Virus record (IMG/VR): IMGVR_UViG_3300027847_002824
Span: 1-55,640 of that record
Length of the DNA stretch: 55,640 bases
Source: a virus
Strand: one strand, 5' to 3'
Position 1 is the first letter of the stretch; each line of letters starts with the position of its first letter. The position numbers and the translations under genes are program-made. Under the pieces are notes generated by a model. That model worked only from the letters and a program-made list of their open reading frames with translations. It made no database searches and was not told the origin of the DNA. Below are positions 1-8,441 of the stretch, piece after piece.

Positions 1-774
1 TTTGAAGCTACAGACATTTTCGGCTTTGATGCTGAACATGCTAGTGAAGATGCCGACGATAAAATGAATAGCAAGCCTATAATTCAATTTGACCTAGAGC
101 TTATGATGGAATTTTTAGGCAGAAAGACTGTCGGTAATTACGAACCATCAAAACCTTTTGTCAATGAAATCATCTGGGGAAAACATCCTCGTGGAGCCAC
201 AGTTCCCGGTGCTGTAAAATTAGAAGTCGATACTGGTCTTACTTTTTACATAAAGAAAATGGGAGTGGACAAAATTGGAGAACCAAGATGGGTCACAAAG
301 AGAATGTTCCAGTTAAATCGCAATGGATACGGCGGTCTGGAAGACTCAGTTGCAGAAGAGGTTCATGAACACATCCTCAGAGCATTCGACAGCAACATCG
401 ACGCCCCAACAGAAGGCTACACCGACTTAGATAACCTTGTGACGCACATCTACAACAAGATGAAAAGAACATCAAAGAACATCTTCATCCCTGTTGGAAT
501 CAAAAAGATGCAAGAGCACGCTTATGTGATCTCGTTTGAAGTTCGTGGTCACGGCGTAGAAGCTCAAGACCAGAAGAGAGTTGAGCAAAATCAAACTGTC
601 ATTTCCTACGATCAAGAGCAGGGAACAATCAGGATTTTCAACTACAATATTGAATCGCCAATGAGCGGACACAAATGGGAGATCATGGAGAACGATCTCG
701 ACCTATACTTCTTCCCAACCCAAGACAGAGAAGAAATCAGTGAATGCCTTGCGGTTCACATGAAATATTATTGA
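1..774 (+). CDS. Unknown protein, 5' end outside window
   Basis: The reading frame is open from the first base of the window and continues in frame through the first ATG at 64 to a TGA at 772-774, so the gene very probably starts upstream and this is its last 257 codons. The part before the ATG is acidic (rich in Asp, Glu and Ala) and looks coding. The rest is a soluble mixed protein with no membrane segment and no motif I recognise. It ends head-on with the sulfotransferase-like gene, overlapping it by 7 bases. Function unknown. Starting it at 64 instead would need an RBS that I do not see there. Confidence 0.7.
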   Translation, partial: FEATDIFGFDAEHASEDADDKMNSKPIIQFDLELMMEFLGRKTVGNYEPSKPFVNEIIWGKHPRGATVPGAVKLEVDTGLTFYIKKMGVDKIGEPRWVTKRMFQLNRNGYGGLEDSVAEEVHEHILRAFDSNIDAPTEGYTDLDNLVTHIYNKMKRTSKNIFIPVGIKKMQEHAYVISFEVRGHGVEAQDQKRVEQNQTVISYDQEQGTIRIFNYNIESPMSGHKWEIMENDLDLYFFPTQDREEISECLAVHMKYY

Positions 775-1337
775 TCGATCCATTCTCGGGCGTCGGTTGT
801 CACTTCTTTGTTTGCAAAACTTGCAATACGATCCAGAGCATCTGGTTTGAATATCTCGTCAAAAGTCAAAGCCAATTTTTGGCCTTTGTATCTCACAAGG
901 TTTTCGACCTTCTGATCCACATGTTGACGAACATAAGGAAGCCAGTTGACTTTGTTCCCTACGGACTTTGTTAAGCTCTGAGCAATCTCCCAAGGGCTTC
1001 TGACACATTCAATAACTTTGTGATTGACTTCAGCCTTGTCTAATCGTTCTGTAACGATAGGAAGCATCATGCACAATCTTGGATCTTTCATGCCCCAGAT
1101 ATCTTGAGTTGATTTTCTATCTTGGATGTAACGATTGTATCTCTCTTCATGATCCTCTCCTTCGAGAAAGGCTTTATGAAGGTCTTTGAATTGTACATCT
1201 TCCCAATATCCTCGGGGATTGTTAGCATTGGGTTGATCAAATTTGTAACCCATAAACACTCCGAGATGGTGAAGCATACCAGCGACAGCACTGGTGCCAC
1301 ATCTGTAACATCCCACGACAAGAATGCAAGTAGACAT
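768..1337 (-). CDS. Sulfotransferase-like P-loop protein
   Basis: A 189-residue protein that opens with a beta strand followed by GCYRCGTSAVAGMLHHLG, the 5'-phosphosulfate-binding loop pattern of PAPS-dependent sulfotransferases. Next come NPRGYWED, then WGMKDPRL, and VIECVRSPWEIAQSL, which fits the 3'-phosphate-binding strand-helix with its Arg-Ser. Members of this family move sulfate from PAPS to sugars, proteins or small molecules; the substrate here is not visible. The length suits the short bacterial and phage forms. The ATG at 1337 is preferred to a TTG 15 bases upstream. The stop of a possible 19-residue peptide overlaps this ATG (TGATG), suggesting coupled translation. Family fairly sure, activity inferred. 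Confidence 0.72.
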   Translation of the reverse strand: MSTCILVVGCYRCGTSAVAGMLHHLGVFMGYKFDQPNANNPRGYWEDVQFKDLHKAFLEGEDHEERYNRYIQDRKSTQDIWGMKDPRLCMMLPIVTERLDKAEVNHKVIECVRSPWEIAQSLTKSVGNKVNWLPYVRQHVDQKVENLVRYKGQKLALTFDEIFKPDALDRIASFANKEVTTDAREWIDQ

Positions 1338-1396
1338 CAAACAATCCACCAAACGCCGACACTAACGGCCAGCCAAAAAACAATTATAGATATCAT
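1337..1396 (-). CDS. Possible 19-residue hydrophobic peptide
   Basis: ATG at 1396 opens a 19-codon frame, MISIIVFWLAVSVGVWWIV, almost entirely hydrophobic and long enough for one membrane span. An RBS-like AGAAGG sits 6-7 bases upstream, inside the last codons of the preceding gene. The stop overlaps the ATG of the sulfotransferase-like gene (TGATG). It fills the gap between the two genes exactly. It could be a real small membrane protein or only a coupling leader. Confidence 0.4.
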   Translation of the reverse strand: MISIIVFWLAVSVGVWWIV

Positions 1397-1864
1397 CTAA
1401 AAACCTTCTTCAAGCCAATTTGATTTTTCTTCAAATGGCGGCAATGTATCACTCAAATAATGATTCAAAAACACTCTAAGTTGATCTAGTTCTATTGTGA
1501 AATAAATTTCATAAGGACTAACATCGCCAATTGACGGATAAGAAGTGTCCCAGCAGCAAATACATCCTCGCACTGGAGTTGTTTGGCATAACAACACCTC
1601 TTCCACGACACGGCTTCTTATAAGCCCATAAAGTTCAGGTGCTTTTATTGATCTAAATTCTGATCCATAAAGATCATTTTCTGCACCGGACAAAATTGTT
1701 GGATGAGTGACTGGCACCACAAAGGCAGGCACACGCTTGTCTTCAAGTTTCCAAATAGACTGATAATCTGATACGTCGTTGCTGTATCTTCTACGATATG
1801 TTTCAATGCTTGTAGAAACCGAATCAAGTTGTTGTTGGCTAAATGTACTCGTGAGTGTACTCAT
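1397..1864 (-). CDS. Unknown protein ending in a W-x-E-E-G-F tail
   Basis: A 155-residue soluble protein with no domain I recognise. It has a CICC cysteine cluster near residue 110 and ends in NWLEEGF. Three other small unknown proteins in this window end in nearly the same tail (see 22253, 25254 and 25519). The start at 1864 has AAGGA about 12 bases upstream. It overlaps the end of the upstream gene by 26 bases, so the minus-strand genes here are probably one operon. Its last codons double as a likely ribosome-binding site for the next frame. Function unknown. Confidence 0.7.
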   Translation of the reverse strand: MSTLTSTFSQQQLDSVSTSIETYRRRYSNDVSDYQSIWKLEDKRVPAFVVPVTHPTILSGAENDLYGSEFRSIKAPELYGLIRSRVVEEVLLCQTTPVRGCICCWDTSYPSIGDVSPYEIYFTIELDQLRVFLNHYLSDTLPPFEEKSNWLEEGF

Positions 1865-2579
1865 ACTTGAAGTAATCCTTTACTTCGTCTGTGATTTTTT
1901 GTCGGAACAGTATCGGGTCAAAAGAACATGAATCTGAGAACTCCTCAATGTTACATGCTTGATCTACGAATGGAGACAAGACTATGTAAAATTTGGAGAC
2001 TTTTTCGGTCATCGTCCAAAACTTAAAGATGCCACTTTCGAAAAAATTTGAAATCTTCTCTTGAGTTGGATCGCCTTCGCATCTTTCATACAGAAACTTT
2101 TTAGTTCTGTCAATCTCGATTATCACTTTGATATCTGTATTTGCAACGGAAGGTGCTGGTGGCTCGGAACTTACATCTGTATCTTTATTCTTACACCATC
2201 TCTCAAACATCATCCATCTCATCCAAGCTCCATCTCCACAAATTGAATTTGGTTCAACCCGAACTGACCCATCATGTTTAAGATAATTCAACTTTAAGAT
2301 CGAAAGATTGGCAACAATGTATCTTTTGTATTGATGTGGTTCCAGCAACCCCCGAGTTTCTCGACGGAGCTTCCAACAATGCTTAAACAACAGGGACTTC
2401 CGTGGATCACTTCTTTTTGGTAAAGTGTTTCTTCTGAACTCACCACCGAAATTCTTGAATCCTTTGAAAAGTCTCAAAAATTGGGTTTCGTAAATGCAAG
2501 CCAGACTAAAGGTTTCAGATTCGGCATTTGTCATATTCCATTGAAAAATGGCATCTGTTCTCACGGGATTTTGTTCCAT
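1839..2579 (-). CDS. Unknown protein
   Basis: A 246-residue soluble protein, first gene of a minus-strand operon. It is basic in its first half (RRNTLPKRSDPRK near residue 50) and more acidic later, and is rich in Trp, Phe and Cys. A short Pro/Ser-rich linker near residue 140 (SSEPPAPS) may split it into two domains. I recognise no family. Upstream lies the long divergent non-coding stretch shared with the DNA polymerase gene, so its promoter should be there, but I see no convincing one. Confidence 0.65.
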   Translation of the reverse strand: MEQNPVRTDAIFQWNMTNAESETFSLACIYETQFLRLFKGFKNFGGEFRRNTLPKRSDPRKSLLFKHCWKLRRETRGLLEPHQYKRYIVANLSILKLNYLKHDGSVRVEPNSICGDGAWMRWMMFERWCKNKDTDVSSEPPAPSVANTDIKVIIEIDRTKKFLYERCEGDPTQEKISNFFESGIFKFWTMTEKVSKFYIVLSPFVDQACNIEEFSDSCSFDPILFRQKITDEVKDYFKYEYTHEYI

Positions 2580-2614
2580 GTAGTATTTACCGATTGATAG
2601 TCAAGACCTTCCCA

Positions 2615-2659
2615 TCTTACAGAAAAAATTCAATGCGCCAAGCCCATTTTTCTGTAAGA
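2615..2659. repeat. 13-bp perfect inverted repeat (stem-loop)
   Basis: TCTTACAGAAAAA at 2615-2627 pairs perfectly with TTTTTCTGTAAGA at 2647-2659 around a 19-base loop. It lies just upstream of the minus-strand gene starting at 2579, at the edge of the long gene-free stretch. It could be a terminator for RNA entering from the right, a 5' leader hairpin, or a binding site. Confidence 0.6.
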
Positions 2660-2689
2660 GGTATTGCAGTAAGTAAAGAAATATGCTAA

Positions 2690-3200
2690 ACTTCCTGATA
2701 ACTGAAATACACAGGTAAGGAGAAACCAATTCTCCCTCAGAATTTTCTCTGGCTAAGGTAAACGCCTAGATTGAGTTTTGATGTAAAAAACCATGGGAGC
2801 CGGGTAGGTCTTACTGGCAACCTGCACAAGACGAAGGATCTTGTGTTGTCTCGGGCCGAGGTGTGCCTTAAATCCCTCACCACTGATGCTATGGATTGTT
2901 GTGTGGCTTAAAAAGCGACTTGGTGGTAGTCACAACAAGGGATTAGGTTAGCAGGCCATATATTCGAAGTTTACCATTGACGCAGCCGGGAGAGGGTTGT
3001 GATCAAGTGCATCTTAGGTATTTTTTGTACCTTTCGATGTTCAAGGTAAATGCTGCGCTTCGAGTCACCCCTTATTACTTTTTGACTTAAAGTTGTAGTA
3101 ATTACTTTTACTTAGATCATTAACCATAGCATCCCTTATGCGCCGACATTTCGACAAAGGTTTTTTGGAAAGAGAGATAGGCGCATTTGAGTGTTTCGGT
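2690..3200 (+). ncRNA. Candidate large structured RNA in a 633-base gene-free gap
   Basis: The stretch 2580-3212 has no credible reading frame and is more GC-rich than its flanks. Several helices can be drawn by eye on the plus strand: CACAAGA/TCTTGTG closed by a 7-base loop, followed by CTCG/CGAG; AATCCCT/AGGGATT enclosing GTTGTG/CACAAC; AACCTGC partly matching AGGTTAGCAGG; and GCAGC/GCTGC enclosing CATC-tt-AGGTA/TACCT-ttc-GATG. Nested and long-range pairing of this kind suggests a folded RNA. It lacks the hallmarks I know for tmRNA, RNase P or group II introns, and I could not find a group I core. Ends and strand are estimates. Large phage RNAs such as GOLLD or ROOL are comparators, not assignments. 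Confidence 0.45.
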
Positions 3201-3212
3201 TAGTATCGGGAC

Positions 3213-4523
3213 ATGAACATGTACGACACATCATGGCAATTAGCGGATCTCCTCGAAGGTCAAAAATCGATCTTCATGAGGACCGAGCCAGAGGTGCCGG
3301 ATTTTACAGATCGTTCATCATTTAGGATTTTGGTGTGGAGCTTGAAACAAAAGTTAGAAATCGAAGTAGACTCAAATAACATTGCATCTGTGATGAGTTT
3401 ATTTAACGGAACTCTCTTTAACAAAGATCGAGTTGACCGTCTTTATGTTTGGGGCATAAAATCTCTTTACACATATCTCAGGGCATTCAATCCAAAATTT
3501 GTAAAGCCGACTGTGAACATCCTTGATCTCAAGATCATAGAAAGTTTTCAGGGAGTAAGAAAAAATCGCCCAGAAAATGCAGTTGAGGCCATAAATAGGA
3601 TGAAGCTTGCAGTCCAGCACAAAAACTGGCAGAAGCTTTACACGACGATTCACTTACCGTTGGCTCTCCGGGTACTACCCGCAATAGAGACAACTCCATT
3701 ACTTGATGAAATATCAAGGAAACCTGTATATCCTTACTATGAAATCGAAGGACAGACAAATGGGCGTTTGAATTGTCTTAAGAAATATTCCAATAGTTAT
3801 CTGCCCCACAACATGGGACCAGATGTAAGAGAATCATTGAAACCAAAAGGGGACGATAAGCGTCTTTGTACTGCTGACTTTAAGTCATGTGAAGTTGCGG
3901 TTTTACAATGGTTGTCTGGAGATGAACAAATTAAGAAAATCTTAGACTCTGGTGAAGACCTTCACCGAGCAATTTATGAAATTGTCACTGGAGATAAATG
4001 TGACACAGATAAGAAAAGAAACATATCAAAGAAGATGTTCCTTCCGGTGATGTATGGATGCGGACCTAAAGGACTCGCTGCAAACCTCGACGTGGGTGAG
4101 TCCGTAGGGGCAGAGTTATTCCAAAGGATTAGAAGCAACTTCCCTACGGCCACTCATTTTATGCTTGAAAAACAAAGAGATGCCAAGCATGGAGTGGTTA
4201 CAGATTACTTTGGTAGACCAAGAAAGTTCCCAGAAGGAGAAGCATATCGATTCAGAAATACATTCGTGCAAGCCGTGGCCGCAACCGTCTGTCAGGAAAA
4301 GCTAATTGCTTTATGGAAATCCCTTGATGGTGAGACGGCACGGCTTGCTTTTTCTATACATGATGGTTACGGCATTGTCTGTGACATCCCCACCGCTAAA
4401 CAAACATATCAAACAGTAAAAGATACCTTGGAAAGCGAATCGGTGCTGTGCCCCGGTTTGTCTATGAAAGTGGCAATTAAGTTCGGGCTTAAGTTGTCGA
4501 ATATGATAACATTATGGAAATGA
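3213..4523 (+). CDS. Family A DNA polymerase, short form
   Basis: Replicative DNA polymerase of the Pol I family, 436 residues against the usual 600-900. Motif A is DFKSCEVA with Asp222. The O-helix is R269-xxx-K273-xxx-L277-xxx-Y281-G, so the position equal to E. coli Phe762 is Leu. Motif C is IHDG (residues 382-385), with Gly where most family members have Glu. The first 150 residues resemble a shrunken DnaQ-like fold (VNILDLKIIE near 105) but show no full set of catalytic acids, so proofreading is probably absent here; a stand-alone exonuclease lies at 22437. Start ATG at 3213 has only a weak RBS (GGG). It opens the plus-strand replication block. Confidence 0.9.
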   Translation: MNMYDTSWQLADLLEGQKSIFMRTEPEVPDFTDRSSFRILVWSLKQKLEIEVDSNNIASVMSLFNGTLFNKDRVDRLYVWGIKSLYTYLRAFNPKFVKPTVNILDLKIIESFQGVRKNRPENAVEAINRMKLAVQHKNWQKLYTTIHLPLALRVLPAIETTPLLDEISRKPVYPYYEIEGQTNGRLNCLKKYSNSYLPHNMGPDVRESLKPKGDDKRLCTADFKSCEVAVLQWLSGDEQIKKILDSGEDLHRAIYEIVTGDKCDTDKKRNISKKMFLPVMYGCGPKGLAANLDVGESVGAELFQRIRSNFPTATHFMLEKQRDAKHGVVTDYFGRPRKFPEGEAYRFRNTFVQAVAATVCQEKLIALWKSLDGETARLAFSIHDGYGIVCDIPTAKQTYQTVKDTLESESVLCPGLSMKVAIKFGLKLSNMITLWK

Positions 4524-4541
4524 CCCCTTTCAGGAGGAAAA

Positions 4542-5129
4542 TTGAAAAAATTGAAAAAGAAGAAAACCTTAGAAACAATTGTAAGCAAGTTTCCAATCAC
4601 GGAAGAAGAGTATGCTGTTTTGGATAAGAAGTTTGGAAATTTGGCCCACTATGCTGCGTGGCAACTGAAGAAGAAAAATTCACAGAACAATCACACCAAC
4701 GACCCAGATGATGATGTTCAGGAGATGCGAATAGCTTTAATGAGAGCAGGAAGCTATTACAAAAGGCAAACTTACATTGAAGCTTGCTTTGAAGCCATGA
4801 ACAATCACGCTAAAGAAAAGTTCATTAAGAAGCTTCTTACAGAGCTTGAACAACTTTGGATTGATCGCCGTCGTCATGGTGCTAACCGTCAAAAATTTGG
4901 CGAGTTTCAAGAAGTTATCTTAGACCGGCTGGTCAAGAAGCATGTCCCCAAAAAAGATCGACCTGATCGATCAGCGAGTCTCAGATTCGATGTTAAGTTT
5001 TGTACTTATGCAAAACAAATTTTGTGGAACAGCCAGAAGAGTTTAGGAAAGAAGATAACTCGTGAGAAAAGTTGGCGAACTGGTCTTGTTAGTTTAAGTG
5101 AATTTGATTACCTTGGAGTAGCTGTGTAG
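4542..5129 (+). CDS. Sigma-factor-like protein (putative)
   Basis: 195 residues, starting at a TTG just after a strong AGGAGG (4532-4537); there is no ATG nearby. The segment DPDDDVQEMRIALMRAGSYY resembles sigma70 region 2.1-2.2 (D-x-x-Q-E pattern followed by hydrophobic helix), and RFDVKFCTYAKQILWNSQKS resembles the F-x-x-Y-A-x-x-x-I helix of region 2. Flanks are strongly basic. This may be a phage-specific sigma or late-transcription factor comparable to T4 gp55, but similarity is at motif level only. It sits 18 bases after the polymerase gene and just before a terminator, so the two are probably cotranscribed. Confidence 0.45.
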   Translation: MKKLKKKKTLETIVSKFPITEEEYAVLDKKFGNLAHYAAWQLKKKNSQNNHTNDPDDDVQEMRIALMRAGSYYKRQTYIEACFEAMNNHAKEKFIKKLLTELEQLWIDRRRHGANRQKFGEFQEVILDRLVKKHVPKKDRPDRSASLRFDVKFCTYAKQILWNSQKSLGKKITREKSWRTGLVSLSEFDYLGVAV

Positions 5130-5153
5130 TATGCACGGCGACATTTTTGCACC

Positions 5154-5189
5154 AGCCCCGTATAGCACTTGTTATACGGGGCTTTTTCT
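5154..5189 (+). terminator. Rho-independent terminator
   Basis: A perfect 11-bp stem (AGCCCCGTATA/TATACGGGGCT) with an 8-base loop is followed by TTTTCTTT. It closes the polymerase and sigma-like transcript and argues against starting the next gene inside it. Confidence 0.9.
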
Positions 5190-5212
5190 TTAAGACCAAA
5201 AGTTTCTTATTC

Positions 5213-5241
5213 TTGACCTTGGCACAATCTGTAATTATCTG
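5213..5241 (+). promoter_or_regulatory. Possible sigma70-like promoter
   Basis: TTGACC (5213-5218) followed after 17 bases by TATCTG. The -35 is good and the -10 weak. It lies just after a terminator and 65 bases before a gene, where a promoter is expected. Confidence 0.35.
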
Positions 5242-5305
5242 TAAGATCATTTCTCCAACCAGATTAAGAATCTTACAAAAGAAGGATTGCTTAAAGGAGC
5301 GAAAA

Positions 5306-6331
5306 GTGAAGAAACTAAAATTTCGGACAAGTCAAGAAAACTTTGATGCGATTACAAATCAGGGCGAGTTGTATGCTTCAATACCTGATGGGTATGAAGA
5401 GAAAGCTGTCTTGATGGCAAAAAACATCAAGAAGAAGTATATGCCTAAGTTTTCCAATCGGGAAACGGAATTCATGGTAAAGATGGAGGCTGTTGGAGAC
5501 CCTGAAAGAGTAATGCCAATGATGATGGCAATTCTAAGCGTGACTAAAACAGGTTTAGAATCGGTTATTGACAAGTTGCAAAAGGGTAACTTTGGACATT
5601 CTAATTACACCATATCTGACATGGTGGAATTTGGTATGTGGAGTGATTTTGATGAAAGTCATTGCTCAGATTACGAGTCTGGAGTATTGACAGGAAAAGA
5701 AAAGAACATCCCTAAGATATCAGGACTTATTAGTCTTATGTTTCATGGCAGTAGATTGCCGGAACATATCATGCGACAACATCCTTGGCTTCGCAGTTGC
5801 AGCAAAGAGTGCTTCCTTGAGTGTGCTGATGTCCCAATGCGGCATTTACTTCAAAAGACTCGTGCTTATTACAACGGAAGCAGAACTTCTTGCCGGGGTC
5901 TTATACTACAAAAGTATTATTCAGATGGCCTAACACGTATGGGAGTGAAGTGGAAGGAAAGGGCTATTCGCAAGGGCAGTCGAACATGGGATCATGTGAT
6001 TGATAACCCTTTTTTGGCTGTGGAGATTTCTTACCCGGATTCCACAGGAAGTAGTATTACTGGCAAGACAGCCCATCTAACAGGAGATATTGAAAAACAA
6101 GATTTCATCTCTGTGTTTGTAGGGGGCGGAACTGGCTGGGCTTTAAGACCGGGAGATTGTGAGCGGATCGCCAATTCGTTTAATATGTGTTTCGGCCCAT
6201 CGAAAGAAGAAACCTTGGCCTTCTTCTGTTTTGTGGTTAAAGATGTATTGAAGAAAAGAATCTCTAAGAATAAGATACGTCAAATCATGGAAGAGGTGCT
6301 AGATGAGGCTCAACAGAATATTACAAGGTGA
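5306..6331 (+). CDS. Unknown protein
   Basis: 341 residues from a GTG at 5306, which has AAAGGAG 6 bases upstream. A longer frame exists upstream but would run through the terminator and its T-run. The protein is soluble, with a basic N-terminus and a Cys/His-rich middle (LRSCSKECFLECADVP near residue 160). No known family comes to mind; I considered ThyX and found no ThyX motif. It overlaps the methyltransferase gene by 29 bases and is the first gene of a three-gene unit (unknown, methyltransferase, ParB-like). Confidence 0.75.
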   Translation: MKKLKFRTSQENFDAITNQGELYASIPDGYEEKAVLMAKNIKKKYMPKFSNRETEFMVKMEAVGDPERVMPMMMAILSVTKTGLESVIDKLQKGNFGHSNYTISDMVEFGMWSDFDESHCSDYESGVLTGKEKNIPKISGLISLMFHGSRLPEHIMRQHPWLRSCSKECFLECADVPMRHLLQKTRAYYNGSRTSCRGLILQKYYSDGLTRMGVKWKERAIRKGSRTWDHVIDNPFLAVEISYPDSTGSSITGKTAHLTGDIEKQDFISVFVGGGTGWALRPGDCERIANSFNMCFGPSKEETLAFFCFVVKDVLKKRISKNKIRQIMEEVLDEAQQNITR

Positions 6332-7307
6332 TTGTCTTGAAAAAATGGCAGACATCCCTGATGACACTTTTGATATGTCATTTGCTGATCCTCCCTTTAA
6401 TTTAGACAAGGGATATGATTCCTACAAGGACTCAAAGAAAGAGGACAAGTATTTCGATTGGTGTTCTGATTGGATGGGGGAGATGGTAAGGATCACCAAG
6501 CCATCTGGTAGTATTTTCTTGCACAACATACCAAAGTGGTTGGTGCAATATACTTGTCACTTGGCGGATTTGGCAACTTTCAAGAACTGGATTTCTTGGG
6601 ATGCGCCGACATCCCCAATGGGTAACACGCTTCAGCCTGCTCATTATGGAATTTTGTATTATGTGAAAGACGAATCACAATGCAAATTTTATGAAATGAG
6701 ATACCCTCATAAAAGATGTAGGGATAAGAAGGACTGCAATTTGTTAACGAAAGATTATGGTGGCAAGAAACATACCATCCATCCTTTCGGACCTTTAGTC
6801 AGCGACGTGTGGACTGATATCCATAGATGCAAGCATGACAGGTACAAAGACAAACATCCTTGTCAGCTTCCAGTTCATTTAATGGAACGACTTGTCTTAT
6901 TTTGTACAGATGAAGGCGACAGTGTTTTCGATCCATTTGCAGGAACGGGAACAACCTTGATAGCTGCTCGACGTTTGGGTCGCAAATATCTTGGCATTGA
7001 ATTGTCAGAACAGTATGCTAAGATAGCTGCTGACAAATTGGCGTTTGAGAAGACTCCTTCTAAGCTTAATGACATTTGGGTAAGTTGCTATTTGAATAGA
7101 ATTCACACAGCAAGAGAATCAGATATTTCTGAGGGAAGACCCAAGCAGTTCAAAGAAGGTTGGAAAGAGCTTTTTACTAATTGGCCAGACACGGACGATA
7201 AGAGAAGAGACCTAAACACGTCTGATTTGGCCTTCACAAAGGAAGTCAAGAATAAGATTTCCAAACTTTGTAGACCAAAGAAAAAGGTACAAGAAGATGA
7301 AAAGTGA
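6303..7307 (+). CDS. DNA methyltransferase (N4-cytosine/N6-adenine type)
   Basis: 334 residues. The catalytic motif DPPF (residues 29-32) near the N-terminus comes before the SAM-binding FDPFAGTGTTLIAARRLG (about residues 208-225), the order of beta-class amino-methyltransferases. Family members move a methyl group from SAM to N6 of adenine or N4 of cytosine in DNA. No partner restriction enzyme is next to it, so a solitary phage methylase that protects against host restriction or marks the genome is the simplest reading. ATG at 6303 has GAGG at proper distance. It overlaps both neighbours. Confidence 0.92.
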   Translation: MRLNRILQGDCLEKMADIPDDTFDMSFADPPFNLDKGYDSYKDSKKEDKYFDWCSDWMGEMVRITKPSGSIFLHNIPKWLVQYTCHLADLATFKNWISWDAPTSPMGNTLQPAHYGILYYVKDESQCKFYEMRYPHKRCRDKKDCNLLTKDYGGKKHTIHPFGPLVSDVWTDIHRCKHDRYKDKHPCQLPVHLMERLVLFCTDEGDSVFDPFAGTGTTLIAARRLGRKYLGIELSEQYAKIAADKLAFEKTPSKLNDIWVSCYLNRIHTARESDISEGRPKQFKEGWKELFTNWPDTDDKRRDLNTSDLAFTKEVKNKISKLCRPKKKVQEDEK

Positions 7308-8328
7308 AACGATCAATGTGCATGGCAAGAAGTTTAAGTTGGCCCATGATGTGGTTGACTTGGGATCTCTGATTCCTCAAGCAACTAACCCACGTCATGG
7401 AGTTCATTTGGTTGGCGGCAAGCCTCTCACGTTGTCTCAAATCAAAAAACTTCACAGTGAAGACCCTTTGATACTCCCGCTGTTGAACAGCGTTAAAAAA
7501 AATGGAGGAATTTTAGAGCCTTTGGTGGTGGAGAAAAAGGTCGGCAAGAACTTAACACGTGAAGGCAACCGAAGACTCTTTGTCTTGTATATTCTTGAAT
7601 CTCAATTTCCGGGTAAATTTAACAAAGTTCCTGTTAAATTTTTCCCTGACAACATGGATGAGAATCATCGAGCAGATTACATTGGCACTATTCACAGCAA
7701 AGAGGTGGGCAGGAAGCACTGGGGCTCTTTTGCTGAATGGAAGTTTATGTTTGATGAGCAGAAGAGAAGAAAGCTCACAGACAAACAGATGATGGAACTG
7801 AAGGACATGGACGAGGAAAAGTTCATGATTGGCAAAGCGAGTGTGGCTTTGATGTGCGAGTATATCGTGACGGAGAAGACGCATGAAATCACCGGCCCAT
7901 GGTCTCATATTTATGAGATTGTAAAAGCGGCGAGACAAGCTTTCCCGAAGTTCATGAAAGACCCCAAGAACAAAGAGAAGAAAGCACTTATTTTCAAGGC
8001 AATCAAAGGCAGGAAGCTTAAGAACCCAATTCAAGCTCGTAAAATTTTGGGAATTCTTAAGAACACGCAAGCTTTGAAGATTTTGGCTAGTCATGGAATC
8101 GAACAGGCGTTGAGTTACAAAAACGATGCCGCTAGGCCCGGAGATTCATCTTTCGGTCACATGGAGAAGCTGCGACTTTCAATTACTTCGAAGCCTAAGC
8201 AGTTTGAGAAGCGATGCAATGGCTTGAGTGATAAAGATGAACAGGAGTTGATAGAGCTTCTGTCAACGCTTTCTGATGTTCTCAAAAAGACAGGGAACAA
8301 GAGGATACTTAAAGCTGCTGGAATGTAA
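7297..8328 (+). CDS. ParB/Srx-fold nucleotide-binding protein
   Basis: 343 residues. The N-terminal third fits a ParB N-terminal domain: a site-listing segment, LVVEKKVGKNL, then EGNRRLFVLY, the equivalent of the G-E-R-R nucleotide-binding motif. The C-terminal two thirds are helical and basic. Known relatives bind or hydrolyse CTP/ATP and act in DNA partition, or as nucleases or modification partners in phages. It overlaps the methyltransferase gene by 11 bases, so the two may act together on DNA. A terminator follows 18 bases after its stop. Confidence 0.72.
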   Translation: MKSETINVHGKKFKLAHDVVDLGSLIPQATNPRHGVHLVGGKPLTLSQIKKLHSEDPLILPLLNSVKKNGGILEPLVVEKKVGKNLTREGNRRLFVLYILESQFPGKFNKVPVKFFPDNMDENHRADYIGTIHSKEVGRKHWGSFAEWKFMFDEQKRRKLTDKQMMELKDMDEEKFMIGKASVALMCEYIVTEKTHEITGPWSHIYEIVKAARQAFPKFMKDPKNKEKKALIFKAIKGRKLKNPIQARKILGILKNTQALKILASHGIEQALSYKNDAARPGDSSFGHMEKLRLSITSKPKQFEKRCNGLSDKDEQELIELLSTLSDVLKKTGNKRILKAAGM

Positions 8329-8345
8329 GTCCCCAAAATTAAAGA

Positions 8346-8371
8346 AAAAGCCCGGTTATGCCGGGCTTTTT
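8346..8371 (+). terminator. Rho-independent terminator
   Basis: AAAAGCCCGG, loop TTATG, CCGGGCTTTTT: a 10-bp stem with a T-run. It ends the methyltransferase/ParB-like unit. Confidence 0.92.
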
Positions 8372-8441
8372 ATATTGATACATTACATAGTTTAGACTAG
8401 AACTCTTTAACAAGTCGGTGATGGCTTAAGGTATACTCTTT

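Noticed and set aside
2580-3212. tRNA, tmRNA, RNase P or group II intron in the long gap
   Set aside because: No T-loop of the GGTTCGA type, no tmRNA tag frame, no RNase P core and no domain V-like hairpin could be found by eye. A group I core could not be found either.
5147-5305. Upstream extension of the 5306 gene
   Set aside because: It would run through a strong terminator and has no RBS; the GTG at 5306 has AAAGGAG.
5306-6331. ThyX (flavin thymidylate synthase)
   Set aside because: No ThyX signature was found, and a full ThyA is present.
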